A stretch of 64,000 nucleotides of DNA from Mugil cephalus (Eukaryota > Chordata > Actinopteri > Mugiliformes > Mugilidae). The position numbers were made by a program, and so were the translations under genes. Position 1 is the stretch's first letter. The number at the start of each line of letters is the position of its first letter. This document shows, piece by piece, positions 11,532-23,770 of this stretch. Below the pieces are notes generated by a model that was not told the origin of the DNA, did not search any database, and saw nothing but the letters and a program-made list of their open reading frames with translations. The stretch covers positions 9,352,616 to 9,416,615 of the forward strand of contig NC_061774.1 in NCBI RefSeq assembly GCF_022458985.1. The letters run 5' to 3'.

Positions 11532-14397
11532 AAAGGAATCCCCATCGGGCAGTTCTGCAAGGACTTCAACGAGAAGACCAAGGACCTGAAGGAAGGCATC
11601 CCTCTCCCGATCAAGATCCATGTCAAGGTGCGTGTGAACAGCTTGTCGCGGGTCTCTCTGACGCAACCCTGACCCTCACGCACTTACACACCTCCGCCCC
11701 ACTCATGCGATTGTGGTTAATTTCACTGGCTGCATAACATTACCACGGCACTTCCATTATTCATACTCTACCACTGAAGTAAGCCTTTCTATTTGCATTC
11801 ATTAATGAAGCAATACCCAGAGGAACTCGGAGTCAAGAAGCATTAAGTGCAAGCAAGAGATGTGAATTACTCAGAAATGAGGTGTTGCGCGCTTGTAGTG
11901 TTTATTTTACCCGGCCGCATATTGTTAGACCCGTCATACCTTCCCTCCCACCTTGTGTGCGGTTTCAAATCCAGAGTTGTGCGCTTTCAGCTGAGTAAAT
12001 GTGAGTTGTAATGAGGTTTGTGATGTAAGGAGGTGAAGCCTAATCTCTTAAAAGGCGTAAATTTATTTTGACATGCAATATTCAGCAAGAACTCTCCCAT
12101 CACATCAGGGCCCCCGCTGCTGTTCGTCAGTGCCATCTGCTGGTAGTCACGCTGAGCTGTGCATGCTGTAATATTTAATATGTGCATGCAACATGTTCTG
12201 AGATGAATACTTCTCAGTGGGTTTTCACCTCAGCCTTGTCAGTAGCTGTAGGCGCACGTCTCTGTGCCTTTCATCGTGCTTTAAAAGAACAAATTGACAT
12301 TCTGGACAATCCTTTTTTTCCACTTTCTTGCAGGTAGTTAGATGAGAAAGTCGATAGTGCTCTCATGTCTGTGTGTTAAGTAATGGATGAACCGGGGGCA
12401 ATTAACTCTCCTTAACAACTGGAAGCGGTGACAACAGCTAGCCAGGTTCTCCCCACATAGACGTCAGGCTGTCATCACCGTGCTAATTAACACGATCATA
12501 TTTGTTTAACCCGTACATAAACAGACATTAATCAAGAAAGTCACTCTTAGTCACTGCTGTGCTTTCAGCTCAATGCTAACGTAAATTACTGCTGATGGAG
12601 ACTGATGGGATCACCATTAATTTAGCAGGTGTTTGCAAACACATCTTGCACAAATTAAAATCTCGACCGTTTAATGGCACGAGAAGAAAAGTCAGGAGAC
12701 ATGTTAATACAGTTTATCCTGAAACCGTGCGAACCGAATTTCATGAAATCAATCCAGTCTTTCTCTTTGCTGCTGTCAACGCATTTGTTAGTTAAATTGG
12801 CTAAACGCAGTGTCCATCTGGTAGTGCTGCATCATAGAAGTTTAATTTAAATATATATTAATAATTAAATACATTTTCAGAAAGATTTTGTACAGGCAGA
12901 GTTAGGCCTGTCTTCATTCTAAGCTAAGCTAATACACCGTCCTCCAAATCTTAATGTGATCTATAAGCATATGTCCATGAATTTTAAACTATTTCTTGTT
13001 CTGTCTCTGTCTTTGTATTTTTCCTTTTTCATGTTTGCCTGAAAAAAAACTCTGCTGCAGTATCTTTTTGTTCCCTTTTATAAACTGGAAGAGCAAACAA
13101 CAACAGTTCATTGAACCCTCGGAAACCAATAACTTTTCCATAGACGGTGAATTCAGTGTTGAAAGGTCACCGCCGACGAATGATGAATCACCTGCTCTCT
13201 GGTGTCTCCTCATCTCATCTTCACTTTCCGCAGATGACGTATTGATTGGTTGAGATGTCAGGTATTTGCTAATAAAGGGGAGTTTGAATTAAAAGAAAGA
13301 AGTTCAAGAATAAGTCAGGGAGAGATTATATTTTTGGGTGAGGTCTGGAGGGAAGGATGGGAAGGCTTAATAGATGTGCTACACTTAAACTTGTAAACAA
13401 AAAACAACAAAAGCCCCATGCAGATGGTTCACTTCAAAGTCGGCTGATTGCATTTTTCTGTCCATCATCTTCAAAGCTGCACTGGTCAGTATTTTATATA
13501 ATGAACTGAATATGTGAAAGAAGTTGTTTGTTTTTTTAGTTATTGCCCGACTCTGCCTGACCTGGTTCAGACTCCTCTGTGTCATTTCCTGCCAGCTGTT
13601 CAATTAAAAAAATAAACAAGATATCTAAACCCACAAAAAACAGCTGCCCTGCACCACACAAACAGCAAACTGGTGATGTTTGGTTAAAAAAAGTGAAACA
13701 TTTAGCAACTAACAAGGCTTTCTTTGAGAAGATGGAGGAGACCACAACTAAAGAAACCGTAAAAAGAGGTGTCAAAGTCATCAAGCGTCCATAAACACAA
13801 CTCACAATCAATAATCATCCATCTTTGTAGCTGCTGGAGGTCTATAAACAGTTTTCTCACAGCTCGACATAAAATCTCATCTTCTACCACCGCTTATCCT
13901 CACTAGGGTCGTGGGGGTTCCTATCCCTCGACATAAAATGCTAGTACATTATAGTGTGTCAGACAGTATTGTGGCATTGCACATAAAGTAGGCAAAGAAA
14001 GAAATATGTATTCACAAGACGGCAACATCATAACCAGTGACCGGAGGAAACCAAATATTTGCCACAGTAACCTGACATAATTAATAACCCTGAATAAAAA
14101 CCCTGACTGTTAAAGTATAGCCTCTGACAGTGAAGGAAGAAAAAGTAATTCTCACATCCGTGGGGGAGGATTAATACTTTGATTTAAGTCCTCCAAAAAA
14201 CTCAAGGCACAGTGGTTTAAAACCCAGAGGAAAACTTGTTGATTTGTGTTTATTTTTGCTTTAAGGCAAAAAAAAAAAAAAAAAAAAAAAAAATCGGCTC
14301 AGAAATATAATTCCTTGACTCGTTTTGGAATGTACTCCCAGAAATGGGAATTAATAATCAGTAATGTTATAAATTTGCAAATGTGTGTGTGTGTGTG

Positions 14398-14475
<78 letters not shown>

Positions 14476-17400
14476 TATATATATTGTAGTGGCATTTCTG
14501 TGTGTTGAGATCATATACTAATTTTAGTTATTATTAAGGCTTAGAAAATGAGTAAATCAATCTGTTTCATTAAATAATGCCCCATCATACCCCAGACAGT
14601 GTTGTGACATCTCTAAAACTGCCTTGGTCTGAATGGACCTATAGAAAGAGACTTTTGAAGAGTTTCAAGCATTAGGGGTTTTCTGGACCTTTCCACAGCT
14701 AAAATCTCACTATGAGTGTTCGTTTGCTCAAACAAAACCACCAACCATTAGCATTGTGGGCTAATAAGTTTAGCCACAGTCGTTATCTGGCTCCTTTCAC
14801 TAGATTTTCTGTCAAAACTAGCTGGAAGCATTAAAGGGTAACCTTAATCCAACATTTTGTTCACCTTGGACATTAAGACACACTCAGATCAAAGAGGTGG
14901 TTTCTCTTAAAAACACTGATCATGTCTGAAAAACCCAGAAGGTCTTTTAGAAAACTTCCCATTAATATTCATTAACGATAAGTTGGCAGAGTGAGGAGAA
15001 GTCCTTCAAACCTGCCTCTCAAGTTGCTCTGCTGCTCTCTAACAAAACAAAAATGGCAGCCTGCCCAAACAGGTTAAGAAGCCTTCTGTTTGTGCAGCAG
15101 ACAGAATAATTTTTAAACCAGATGGTTGGAAGAGTTCTTGAGGATTCAGAAAGTACCGCTGGTAATTGTCTGGGTTTTTCGAGCGTCGCTGGATAATTAT
15201 CTTTTAGAGAAACAAATACTCATGCTAATACCTGAGGGGAACAAACTGGTGCGAGTTGGAAACCGCCGATAAAAATCTGTTTGCCAGGAAGATTGATGGT
15301 TGCTGGCTCCGAGTGATGAGCTTATTTTTATCTACCCTGGAATACTTGTTCCAGAAATTATAATTAATTTCAAAGAGTAAATCTGCCGTCGTTGTGACCA
15401 TAAATTGTGTAGGTGCTCTGTGAGAATGGGAGGTTTGACAAGTGTAGTAACAGAGAGTTATGGGACCGGGAGTTAGAACGCAGTCAAATTAATAAATGAA
15501 GAAATACGACAAAAAGAAGCTTATATTGACCGACTTCTAGTCCGTGTTTCTTCCTCAAGACTGGTGGTGTTGGCTGAGGGAGTCATGAACTCACTGACTT
15601 TTTATTATTTTATTATTCTTTCCCTGAGCATCCATTTAAAAAATCTCTTTGAACACATTCCCACTGATCACAGACTCTAATTACACTTCCTCTCTGCCTC
15701 CTCAGCCGGACAGGACTTATGACCTGAAGATCGGCCAGCCCACGATTTCTTACTTCCTCAAACAAGCAGCAGGCATCGAGAAAGGCGCTGGAAAGACAGG
15801 TGAGGAGTGCCGCCGCCACAGTCGTATATCAGCTCTCACTTAAGCTTTCACCCCCTCTCAGCCCGAGCTGTGGCGGACGCACGTATCCCCACGGACCCGC
15901 TTGTGAGCGTTGCTTTGATTGATGTTATATTCATGACACGCGGGGGAGCTGCAGCAGAGGAAGGAAGTGGCAAAAGGTGGTGTGTTAGGAAAAGAGCATT
16001 ACGGATCTTCACCTTCTGTGTTTCAAGCACACGTCGCCCTCTTCCGTGCCAAGCTTTTCCTGATTCTCTTATTGAATTTTGTATCACGTTTTAGTCACAC
16101 TTTGCCTTCTGTTTTGTGTGTGTGAAGGACATGAGACGGCAGGGATGGTGTCGGTTAGGGCGGTGTATGAAATCGCACAGGTGAAATCCCAGGATGAGTG
16201 CTTCAAAATGAAGAACACCCCCCTAGAGACGGTCGTCAAATCCATCGTGGGCTCGGCCCGGTCGCTGGGCATCAAGATCGTCAACGAGTGAGTCCCCGTT
16301 CTGTTTTTCTGTGTCTCATGTCATTATACATGCGGTATGAGATACAGACAAACAACTACCAGTGGTCAGAGGAGAACAGAGGCTTCACTACAACAGACAT
16401 AGTAGGAAGGAACAGATTCAATTAACGTAAAAATAATAATAAAAAGCCCCTGGGTAATATACAGACCCTATAAAAGGCATTCAGCACCTTGTTTTGCTTT
16501 TATTAGCGGAAACCAATTTATTCAAAGTAATTTTAATTATTAAGATATAAAATGCATACATAATGTAAAAATGAGTGTCTTTGGTTGAGCTTGAAATGAA
16601 CAGTGCAGTTGTAATATGCACTGGCGCCTCTGGTCTTGCAAAAATAAATAAATAGTGGACAGCTGGAAAACACCTGAATAGAAAATAACTTCCCTACTGT
16701 AATTTATTGTCTATTCATGAGCTGGAATTTTGATTTTCAATGACCGAGCCCATCCTGCTTAATATCCTTAGTTTCAAATAGTTAATATTATAGCAACAGT
16801 AATAATAATAATTCATTTTATAAATGCTAACTGGAATAATAGTACGCTGAGGTACATTATTTGGTTTACAGTGTATGCAGTCAGTACAATATCAGTATCT
16901 GATAATCTAAATTGTTTCTTGCCTTTGTTTTGAAACCACAAACCCGTTGGCTTTGCATTTTAAGATCCACCTGTGGTTTTTCTTTCATACAATCACAAAT
17001 TGCTCATTTGTGACCAGCACAGAGCTCCATTTATTCTGCTATCTAGTTTAGTATTCAAGCACAATCATGTGCTTCTGCCGCTTCTATTTCGACTTCAGCT
17101 AATGATGTTGTACTTTTGCCTGAATCGGTTTCTCGCCCCTATTTAAAACTTAACTTGCCGTGCGACTGCAGTGCATTATGATTTATTGAGAGCACTGTCA
17201 GTGGAGGAATTGGTATCTCGGCCTCTTTTGCAATGGATTTCTCCCTGGATGGTTGTCGAGCACGGCTGCATTGTGGTGAGTCCAGAAAGAAGCCATTGCT
17301 CTTTGTTTCTGGGGGACTGAGGCCAAAAGCTGAATTAATGTGGCAGATAGCTGAAGGATTTCATACTATTATGTAGAACTGTTGAACGTCACTTTACATC

Positions 17401-17694
17401 CTCTGGAATTACATGAATATAATGTTTGTCATCCCCTGTACTTCAGTTTTGTCACATTTTAAATCCATAAAAATGCGTATTCTTTAATTCCTTTTTAACA
17501 CTTTTTAATTTAGGTTGTATTTTCCTATAAGAGTTAAATATAATTTTCCCTACCGTCTCCTCCTCTTCAGTCTATCTGCTGACGAGTACAAACTCTTCAT
17601 GGAGCAGAAAGAGGAAAGGTTGAAAGCAGATGCTGCTGCCGCTGCAGCTGCTGAAGCATCTGCAGCTGAAGCTACCTCGGGCAAGAAGAAATAA
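11532..17694 (+). CDS. mrpl11: Mitochondrial large-subunit ribosomal protein L11 (uL11m), 5' exon missing
   Basis: uL11m of the mitochondrial 39S subunit, part of the GTPase-associated stalk base where translation factors bind. Visible coding exons are 11532-11627 ([18 protein letters not shown]..., 32 codons), 15706-15799 ([19 protein letters not shown]...), 16128-16287 ([18 protein letters not shown]..., [14 protein letters not shown]) and 17571-17694 ([18 protein letters not shown]... then an Ala-rich tail ending SGKKK and TAA). All junctions are GT-AG and the phases agree, giving 157 residues. Relative to the 192-residue human protein, the first ~40 residues are absent; human exon 1 ends at the same point (...VLGQ), so one exon is missing rather than scattered pieces. 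The [21 protein letters not shown] and SARSLGIK motifs are diagnostic. Introns are large (about 4.1, 0.3 and 1.3 kb) and partly filled with regulatory-looking DNA. The gene is tail to tail with npas4, as in human. Confidence 0.95.
13877..13926 (-). repeat. Teleost interspersed-repeat tail (ggataagcggt type)
   Basis: Read on the minus strand: cctagtgaggataagcggtg followed by gtagaagatgag. The same sequence is on the plus strand at about 61305-61370. I recognise the string as the 3' tail of a dispersed repeat very common in fish genomes. The parent element class is not assigned. The copy is short and decayed. Confidence 0.6.
14383..14480. repeat. TG/TA microsatellite, about 100 bp
   Basis: A TG run (14383-14397) leads into nearly pure alternating TA (14398-14464) with a single G interruption, followed by CA. 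Tracts like this are self-complementary and highly mutable. The Tyr/Ile-rich reading frames across it are artefacts. Confidence 0.95.
16455..17570. other. Last mrpl11 intron, partly regulatory-looking
   Basis: The left end (about 16463-16515) holds a gaccctataaaaggcattc string resembling a fish dispersed repeat. About 17080-17330 is high-complexity, non-repetitive and CpG-containing, unlike the AT-rich DNA on either side, and could be a noncoding element. No exon beyond the one starting at 17571 is seen. Confidence 0.3.
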
Positions 17695-17793
17695 AGATCA
17701 GCAACGTCCTCCAACCTTGACCCCGCATTCCTGTTTATATTGGCTTTATACATGTACCACGTAACACTGTTAATGTTCTGTGTGTCAGATCTT

Positions 17794-17799
17794 AATAAA
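17794..17799 (+). terminator. mrpl11: mrpl11 poly(A) signal AATAAA
   Basis: A canonical AATAAA 100 bases after the mrpl11 stop codon, followed by a GT/T-rich tract (tctgtctgtgttctttt...) from about 17816 that fits a downstream element. Cleavage is expected near 17815. Confidence 0.85.
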
Positions 17800-17815
17800 C
17801 GGATTTAAAACCTGT

Positions 17816-19560
17816 ATCTGTCTGTGTTCTTTTTTTTTTTTTTTTTTTTTACATCTGATATGAAGATGATTATTTACAGCAAATTGTTTTAACCTAGCAT
17901 TTCCATCACCTACAGTTTGTCAACCAAAATATACGCACAACCTTTGAAAATATTTAAGACCCTGGGTGATTCATTTCCTCTGAGTTGAACTAATGAAAAT
18001 CTAATTGCTCGGTCTTGGAAGAATTTGTATATTCAGTCTCTTTGATGTTATTATCTATTATTAACACCTCTGGAAGCAGTTTGGCTTTCTGACAGGTTGT
18101 ACAGATGGCTTCCTGCACATTTCACACATTTTCCATCAATTTGGGATTGAAAGGCTTCAGCACATTAATTATTACATAAACTTCGTGCTGTGGTATAATT
18201 CAGTATTACTGACTAAAAGAGGAATCATGATTGCGCATTTAATGCATTTTTTACTATTTAATGTGTCTGTTCTCATGCGCTGCATAAAACGTGAACTAGT
18301 GCCAATATAACTGTCATTTATTAAGCAAAGAATGAGGGGAAACGATAATCTGCACATATAATTTTGAACAATCAAAATGATGAGCGTAACACGTCCTTTG
18401 ACTTTGCCAGCAGCATTTTTCAGAATTTGTCACATTTATTTATGATACTGCTCACTTCATCAACTTAAGATAGAATAAAACAACTCCTAAATGATGACGA
18501 TTAACTTCTCGATGAGGATGAGTAAATAATGAAATTAATTAAATTTGTTGAAAACAATAGCAACACATAAGTCTGGCACAACTGTTGTAAGTGGGGCTGA
18601 TTTAGTCATTTCATAACTACTTTAGTTTTTTTTTCTTGGTGTCATACATTTGGAATATGTGGCTTTAAACTAGACTGCTATTGATTAAGTCAGTTGTTTC
18701 TTTTAAAGACAATGAAGGAAGGTTAACAGAGACCTCAAAACTCACCTCTCTGCAAATTCATGTGTCTGGAAGGAAGGGAACCCTAACTTTGGTCTGAGCA
18801 TTGGATTTGACCAAAGCGATCTCAAGGTTTCCTTCAGGTCAGGACTCAGCAGAAGACAGATGGTTTGAAAGAGGAGTGGAGGAGACATCTATGTAAAATT
18901 GGACTCAACTCGTCTCTGAACAAGTTCGGTGAGACACTTTGAGTTTGGAATCTGACAACTGAGTCTTTAGAAAACCGCCCGGTTCACCTTCAACAACATG
19001 CTCCAATTCCAGGTGAGTATTTGGTGATTAACAGACTCAGCCACAGATGTTTCTAACAAAAACCTAAACCAGTCATTTAAAACACCAGGATGAGTGGTGA
19101 AACTTTTGCTCAGAGAAAGATCTGTTGCCTTTGTTCTATTTTCTTTTCTTTTTGTCTACCTCACCCCGTTCATTAGGATGCAGTGTATTGTGTGTGTGTG
19201 TTGGTGCAGTTCTCTGTTTCCGGTCCCAGATTCTGTTCCACACTTTTTTTGTGTGTGTGTGTGTCATCTTAGAGTGAGTGACAGTCAATGTGTCTGTAAT
19301 CTGAAACCCTCCACAACATACGGCCTAATCATGCTGGTGCAAGCTCCTATCGTTCATATGAAGGATCCATATCTGAAAATGTTTTGCTGAGCTTCTGTTT
19401 GGATGATGTCCCACCTTGAACTGACTCACGCAGACTGGAGAGTTTCTTGATTAATTAAGAGAACTCATCATATTCATTAACTGCAGCTGGAACCGTCACT
19501 TACTTAGAGCACCAGTTTAATTATTTATTTATGTGATTTGATCAATTTTATATGTCACCA
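17816..19560. other. Spacer between mrpl11 and the Tc1-like relic
   Basis: Mostly AT-rich unique sequence starting with a T run (17831-17850). No recognised gene. About 18700-19012 is more balanced in composition and ends in an ATG-containing segment with a strong donor (caggtgagt at 19010-19018); see the finding on a possible short spliced ORF. Confidence 0.35.
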
Positions 19561-19561
19561 T

Positions 19562-20884
19562 TATATACATCAGTCAGCCACAACATTAAAACCAGTAGCA
19601 GGAGAAGTAAATGGCTTTGACCATCTTGTGGCTATGAGTCAAAGTCAATTTTATTACCAGTTGTGACGTGTGCAGCACATATGTGTAAACACTGAGAGAT
19701 ACAGTGTTCTGCTGGGAAACTTTTGGACCTGGAATTTGTGTAAAATCCCGGGTTGACACATAATTTTCAGACCTTACCAGAAGTCCCGGGTCTGACCTCC
19801 CACTGTGAGAGATGCGTGCCTGTTTTTTTTCCTCCCTCTCGAACGTCATCCCATCGACAACGTCATCATTTCACATTTAAGTACAGAACAATGCAGTAAA
19901 CAATGGGCAGCAGGGGTGTATTTTTTTAAAGCTTTGAGTTTGTTGATGACCTGAAGAATGGACCAGTCAAACCTCTGCTCTTTCAATTACCTGCTGATAT
20001 TCGGATAAATCACTGTAATGCACGGCTTCCGATATCTGCTGCCGAATCTCCTCTTCTCCTCGGATGCAGAGCAGCTCACAGATGTCACGGTCTTACCAGA
20101 GCGCTGCCTTGATCGTTAAAAGAAGTGTGGGATATCGCTCTATATAAACACAGTCACACATGCATTCCCTGATTGTACAATTTACTGAATATGACTCATT
20201 CACCTACGCACATTCATTAACGATTGTGTAACAACACATTTGATTTGTTTGATTGAAAAAAAAAAAAAGAATGAACAAAAATCTCTGCCCTTCAGAGATC
20301 GTTCTCTTATGGGAGTAGACCAAAACCTTGCTCTGTTTTTGAGCTGCTCGCAGCCCTGGAGCTTCTACAGTGACACAGTTTAACCGGCCGTGTGATGGGC
20401 ACGTAAATCAACGTCATCATGTAAATTAACATGGAAGCCGAGTCGATAAAATCCTGAGCCAATTGCTGTGTAGTTCGACCCGAACGAAAAACCCGGGTGT
20501 TGCGATGTTCCACCCACCTAGACCAGACCAGACACCCCCACCCCATGGCAATCACACTCCTTGATGGCAGCAGCCACCCCCAGCAGGATGCAGCCAGACA
20601 CAGACACACACACAACAATGGTTTAGGAACAACTCAAAAAACTTTTGACCTGGCCTCCAGATTCACCAGATCCCAAACTGAACTGAAGTATTTGTGGGCT
20701 GATTCACAGTGACCCCTCTCCTAAACCCATAGGACCCAAAGGCCCCCACTAAAATCATCCTGTTTCCAGACACCACAGTGTCAGAAGACCCATGTCCATT
20801 CTCTGATGAGTCACAACTGTTTTGGAGGCACAATAGAGACCTACACAATATTAGGAAGGTGGTCATAATGTTATGCCTGATCAA
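19562..20884 (+). mobile_element. Decayed Tc1/mariner-like DNA transposon
   Basis: The left end reads gtcagccacaacattaaaac and the right end reads ggtggtcataatgttatgcc, the paired termini of a very common teleost Tc1-type element. Between them, about 20530-20705 still lines up with the C-terminal transposase region: a CAGGAT(n)GC stretch (the QQDNA-type catalytic motif, now QQDAA), a TTTTGACCTGGCCTCCAG string matching the usual TWPPNSPDL segment, and a GTATTTGTGGGC string matching EHLWD. The frame is broken in several places, so this is a pseudogene. The copy is interrupted by a foreign segment at about 19744-20502. Confidence 0.8.
19744..20502. mobile_element. Unclassified insertion nested in the Tc1-like relic
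   Basis: The flanking transposon sequence runs up to about 19743 and resumes at about 20503, so roughly 760 bases were inserted later. Both edges carry CCCGGGT (19747-19753 and 20492-20498), with another CCCGGGT at 19787-19793 and GACCCGAAC near 20477. On the opposite strand the right edge reads CCCGGGTTTT, so the ends form a short inverted pair. No coding sequence is recognised inside. The element class is unknown. Confidence 0.5.
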
Positions 20885-21679
20885 GGTACCGATTCAATGC
20901 TCATAATTATCATCAATGTCCAACAATAGCACTGTCTTCTACATGGACTGTATGTTTAAGCTTGGAATGGTGTCAGCTGCATCTTGATAAAACATGAATA
21001 TTGATGCGGTCAACATGAAATGTAAACTGTTCTCTCCGTTTGTCCTTTCAACAACCTTTTCCTCCCAGACTCCAGCGAGTTCCTCTCAGGTGCAGTGCTC
21101 GTCTTCACCAGAAGATAGCAGCAGTCCGCTGCAGAGTGGTCCTTCCACTCGTTTCACCTCCATCACCAACACTGCAGCAGGTAGTGGTGGAACAAAATGT
21201 TCAACTGCAGGGAAGCGGTGCAATGTTGAAGTTACTGCTCTATTACAGACATTACATTCTGTTTTGTTTTATTTTTCTGTTCTCTGGCACAGGTGATGAG
21301 CTATTCTCCATCCTTAAAAGCAATCCTCTTTTTTGGTTATGAATTATGGAAATTTAGTTATATCAGATTAACTGTGTGATTTTGGTTATGTCTACCTTCC
21401 CAGTGTGTGGCAGCGGGGCAACGCTTTGTCCCATATCCCTATTTACTGTACCTCTAATTTTAGCCTCCCCTCACTCTTTCTTTGTCTTCTTGTCTCCCTC
21501 TCTCTCCAGCCCTCCCCTCTCTGTTGCTTGTGAATAGCGTCTGAGAATAGATGGGAGGCTGTTTCAGTCAGAGCTCTTGAGCAGGAATGCCTATATATGG
21601 AGTCTTACACCACACTGAGCGCCGATAGAGTCGCAGGTACATCAGCGAGTGTGGGCTACTGCGATTTGTAAAGAGGGTT

Positions 21680-22025
21680 GGTGGTGGTGGTGGTGGTGGT
21701 GGGGAGGGGGAGTCATATGCCTATTATTATGTGTGTGCGTGTGTGCATCATCATAAGTGGGAGGCCAACTGTGTGTGCGTGCGCCTGTGTGCACATCCTT
21801 ACACGCAAATACCTCGATGCCAAGCGTGTGCGTCAGTCTGAGTCAGATAGTGTCTCATTCTGTCTCGTCATGTGTGTGCGTCAGTGCTGTTGCTGAGCGA
21901 AACTCGCTCCGGGGGAAGAAATGGAGGAGAGTGAAGGGGAGGGAGGAAAAGAGGCAGGGATGGTGCGATGATGATGGTGATGATGGTGATGATGGTGGTG
22001 ATGATGATGATGATGATGATGCTGA
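21680..22025. repeat. Trinucleotide microsatellites (GGT and GATGGT/GAT)
   Basis: A GGT run lies at 21680-21702 and an imperfect GATGAT/GGT run at 21968-22021. TG-rich sequence lies between them. These sit just beyond the probable 3' end of npas4. Confidence 0.85.
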
Positions 22026-22089
22026 GGCCGAGGGAGGAAAGGGGGGCTTGTCTATGACGACACAAATGCATCAGCTGCATTAAGTGCAC

Positions 22090-23770
22090 TTTAATATAAA
22101 TGCATTTGTATGACAACCAAATACACTTATAAGCATCACAATAGAACACTGGTCCACAATGTCCATTCTGCAGTAAATAAGATGTTTAGAATATATCCCA
22201 TCTTATGCAATAAAAATCTCTTTCTTATATGTACAGACCAGTAGCTGTTTCATACAAATGTACAAATGTGTACAACCTTTCTGAAAAGAACATATGCCTA
22301 TATCCACAGACATAATGCATATGCAATAACATTTTTTTTCAAATAACACACATACAGTAATATAATTTTACACATGTATATTAACTTAGCCTTTAATAGC
22401 TAGAACGTAGGAATCAATCCTTTACTTGACCGTAGACAACTCTACGTGAGCATGTCGACACCATGGGAATTAAACCATTCTCAACCCGTGTCGCTTGGTA
22501 ACTGAATAGAAATAGTACCCCATCCCTATTTTTCATTTTTTAAAACAAAATCTTTTGTATTCTAACCCCTCTCAAAAAAGAAGAATCGCTCATTCACATA
22601 GTCAATTGTGCCTCACTACACCGCACTCCAGTGGAGCAACGATGTAACTGTCCATGGTGAATGGACATGATAAAGAGTTCAGAGTTCAGCAGGTCAGGGC
22701 CGTTTCAGGCACACAGGAGCCGCTATAAGCTGCCAGCATTGCAAATATTGATGCTGCAAGAATATCCAGCCGACTGCCTTCAGGCCAGGAGGGACCTGAA
22801 GAGCCCACATTCAGAGTCTAATGTACAGTACAACGTAGCAGTGGATTATTGACATGATCAGAGCCCTGGTAAACTCCCAGACAATCTCTTGTTTGGTGTT
22901 GCATCTTGTAAAGCAATGGACATCTTCGACATTCTTGAGATCTTCACATGCCATGATCTCGTCACATGTTTTCTTTTTTTTTGTTTGCACATCACATTGA
23001 TACACAAGATTGTAGATGGAGAGATAAATATGAAACGTTAAAGGTCTGAAGTCGCAAACTCAAAGCTCAAAGTATCTCAGGTTTAGTTGAATACTGTTGG
23101 TTAGATTGATGTAGCCTTGAAGGCTGTTAAGAAAAGTGCTTTGAAACCAGAGCTGCTCGAGCTCTGAAGACTGAATCTAAGATTTCATAGAAGAAATCGT
23201 TCTTCTTTTGTACTGTCAGTGGTCATCCTAAGGATGTAAAACAATTTGTAAACATTTGACTTTCAATACATTTGAGGTTTGGGTTTGCGTTGCTGCATGT
23301 CAGGCAAAGGTGCTATGTTTCATCTCCCTATCGAAATAACAATAAATGTTTCTCTTTTTTTTTTTTTTGTTCACAACAGATTTTTCACTACGAGTGAATA
23401 CAAATGCGCGTCTGGAAGTTAAAGAGCGCTTAGAAGTTCAGAGAGGTGTCTCTGTTTGATCATATCTGAAGCTCATGTAACAGAGAAGCTGAGAGACACC
23501 ACATGGACTCAGAACCCAGTCAGTTGTGAGTCCATGTGGTTGCACCGTCTTGTAAATGTTGCACCAGTTTTGTAGTAGTATACAGATAAATGACTGAACA
23601 AAAATATAAAGCCAATCTTTGTTCTTAGGAGACATGTAGGAGTTAAAGTCCTTAAGTTGTATATACATTATGTATATTTATACACTTAATAATTTTTTAC
23701 TTTTCAGTAAAAGGGGCTCCACAAAATATGACAATATGCCATACTTAATGAAGTAAGTCACAGACTTATT
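22090..23770 (-). other. npas4: Probable npas4 3' UTR
   Basis: About 1.7 kb of AT-rich, non-repetitive sequence lies directly after the npas4 stop codon on the minus strand and contains no other gene. Minus-strand ATTAAA signals (TTTAAT on the plus strand) occur at 22392-22397 and 22090-22095. No AATAAA was noticed, so the end point is a guess. A long, AT-rich 3' UTR would fit an immediate-early transcript. Confidence 0.5.

Larger units (their letters stand above)
11628..15705. other. mrpl11 intron with repeats and regulatory-looking DNA
   Basis: This 4.1 kb intron contains a 23-base A run (about 14271-14293), a TG/TA microsatellite (14383-14480), one copy of the gataagcggt repeat tail (13877-13926, minus orientation) and a high-complexity stretch at about 15120-15420 that looks like a noncoding element. 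A CTCF-like sequence (TGCCATCTGCTGG, about 12130-12142) is also present. No exon is recognised. Confidence 0.45.

Noticed and set aside
14246..14521. Lys-rich then Tyr/Ile-rich open frames on both strands
   Set aside because: Pure translation of the A run and the TA microsatellite.
21590..21602. cctatatatgga as a serum-response CArG box near npas4
   Set aside because: It has seven A/T bases between CC and GG rather than six, and lies beyond the 3' end of npas4.
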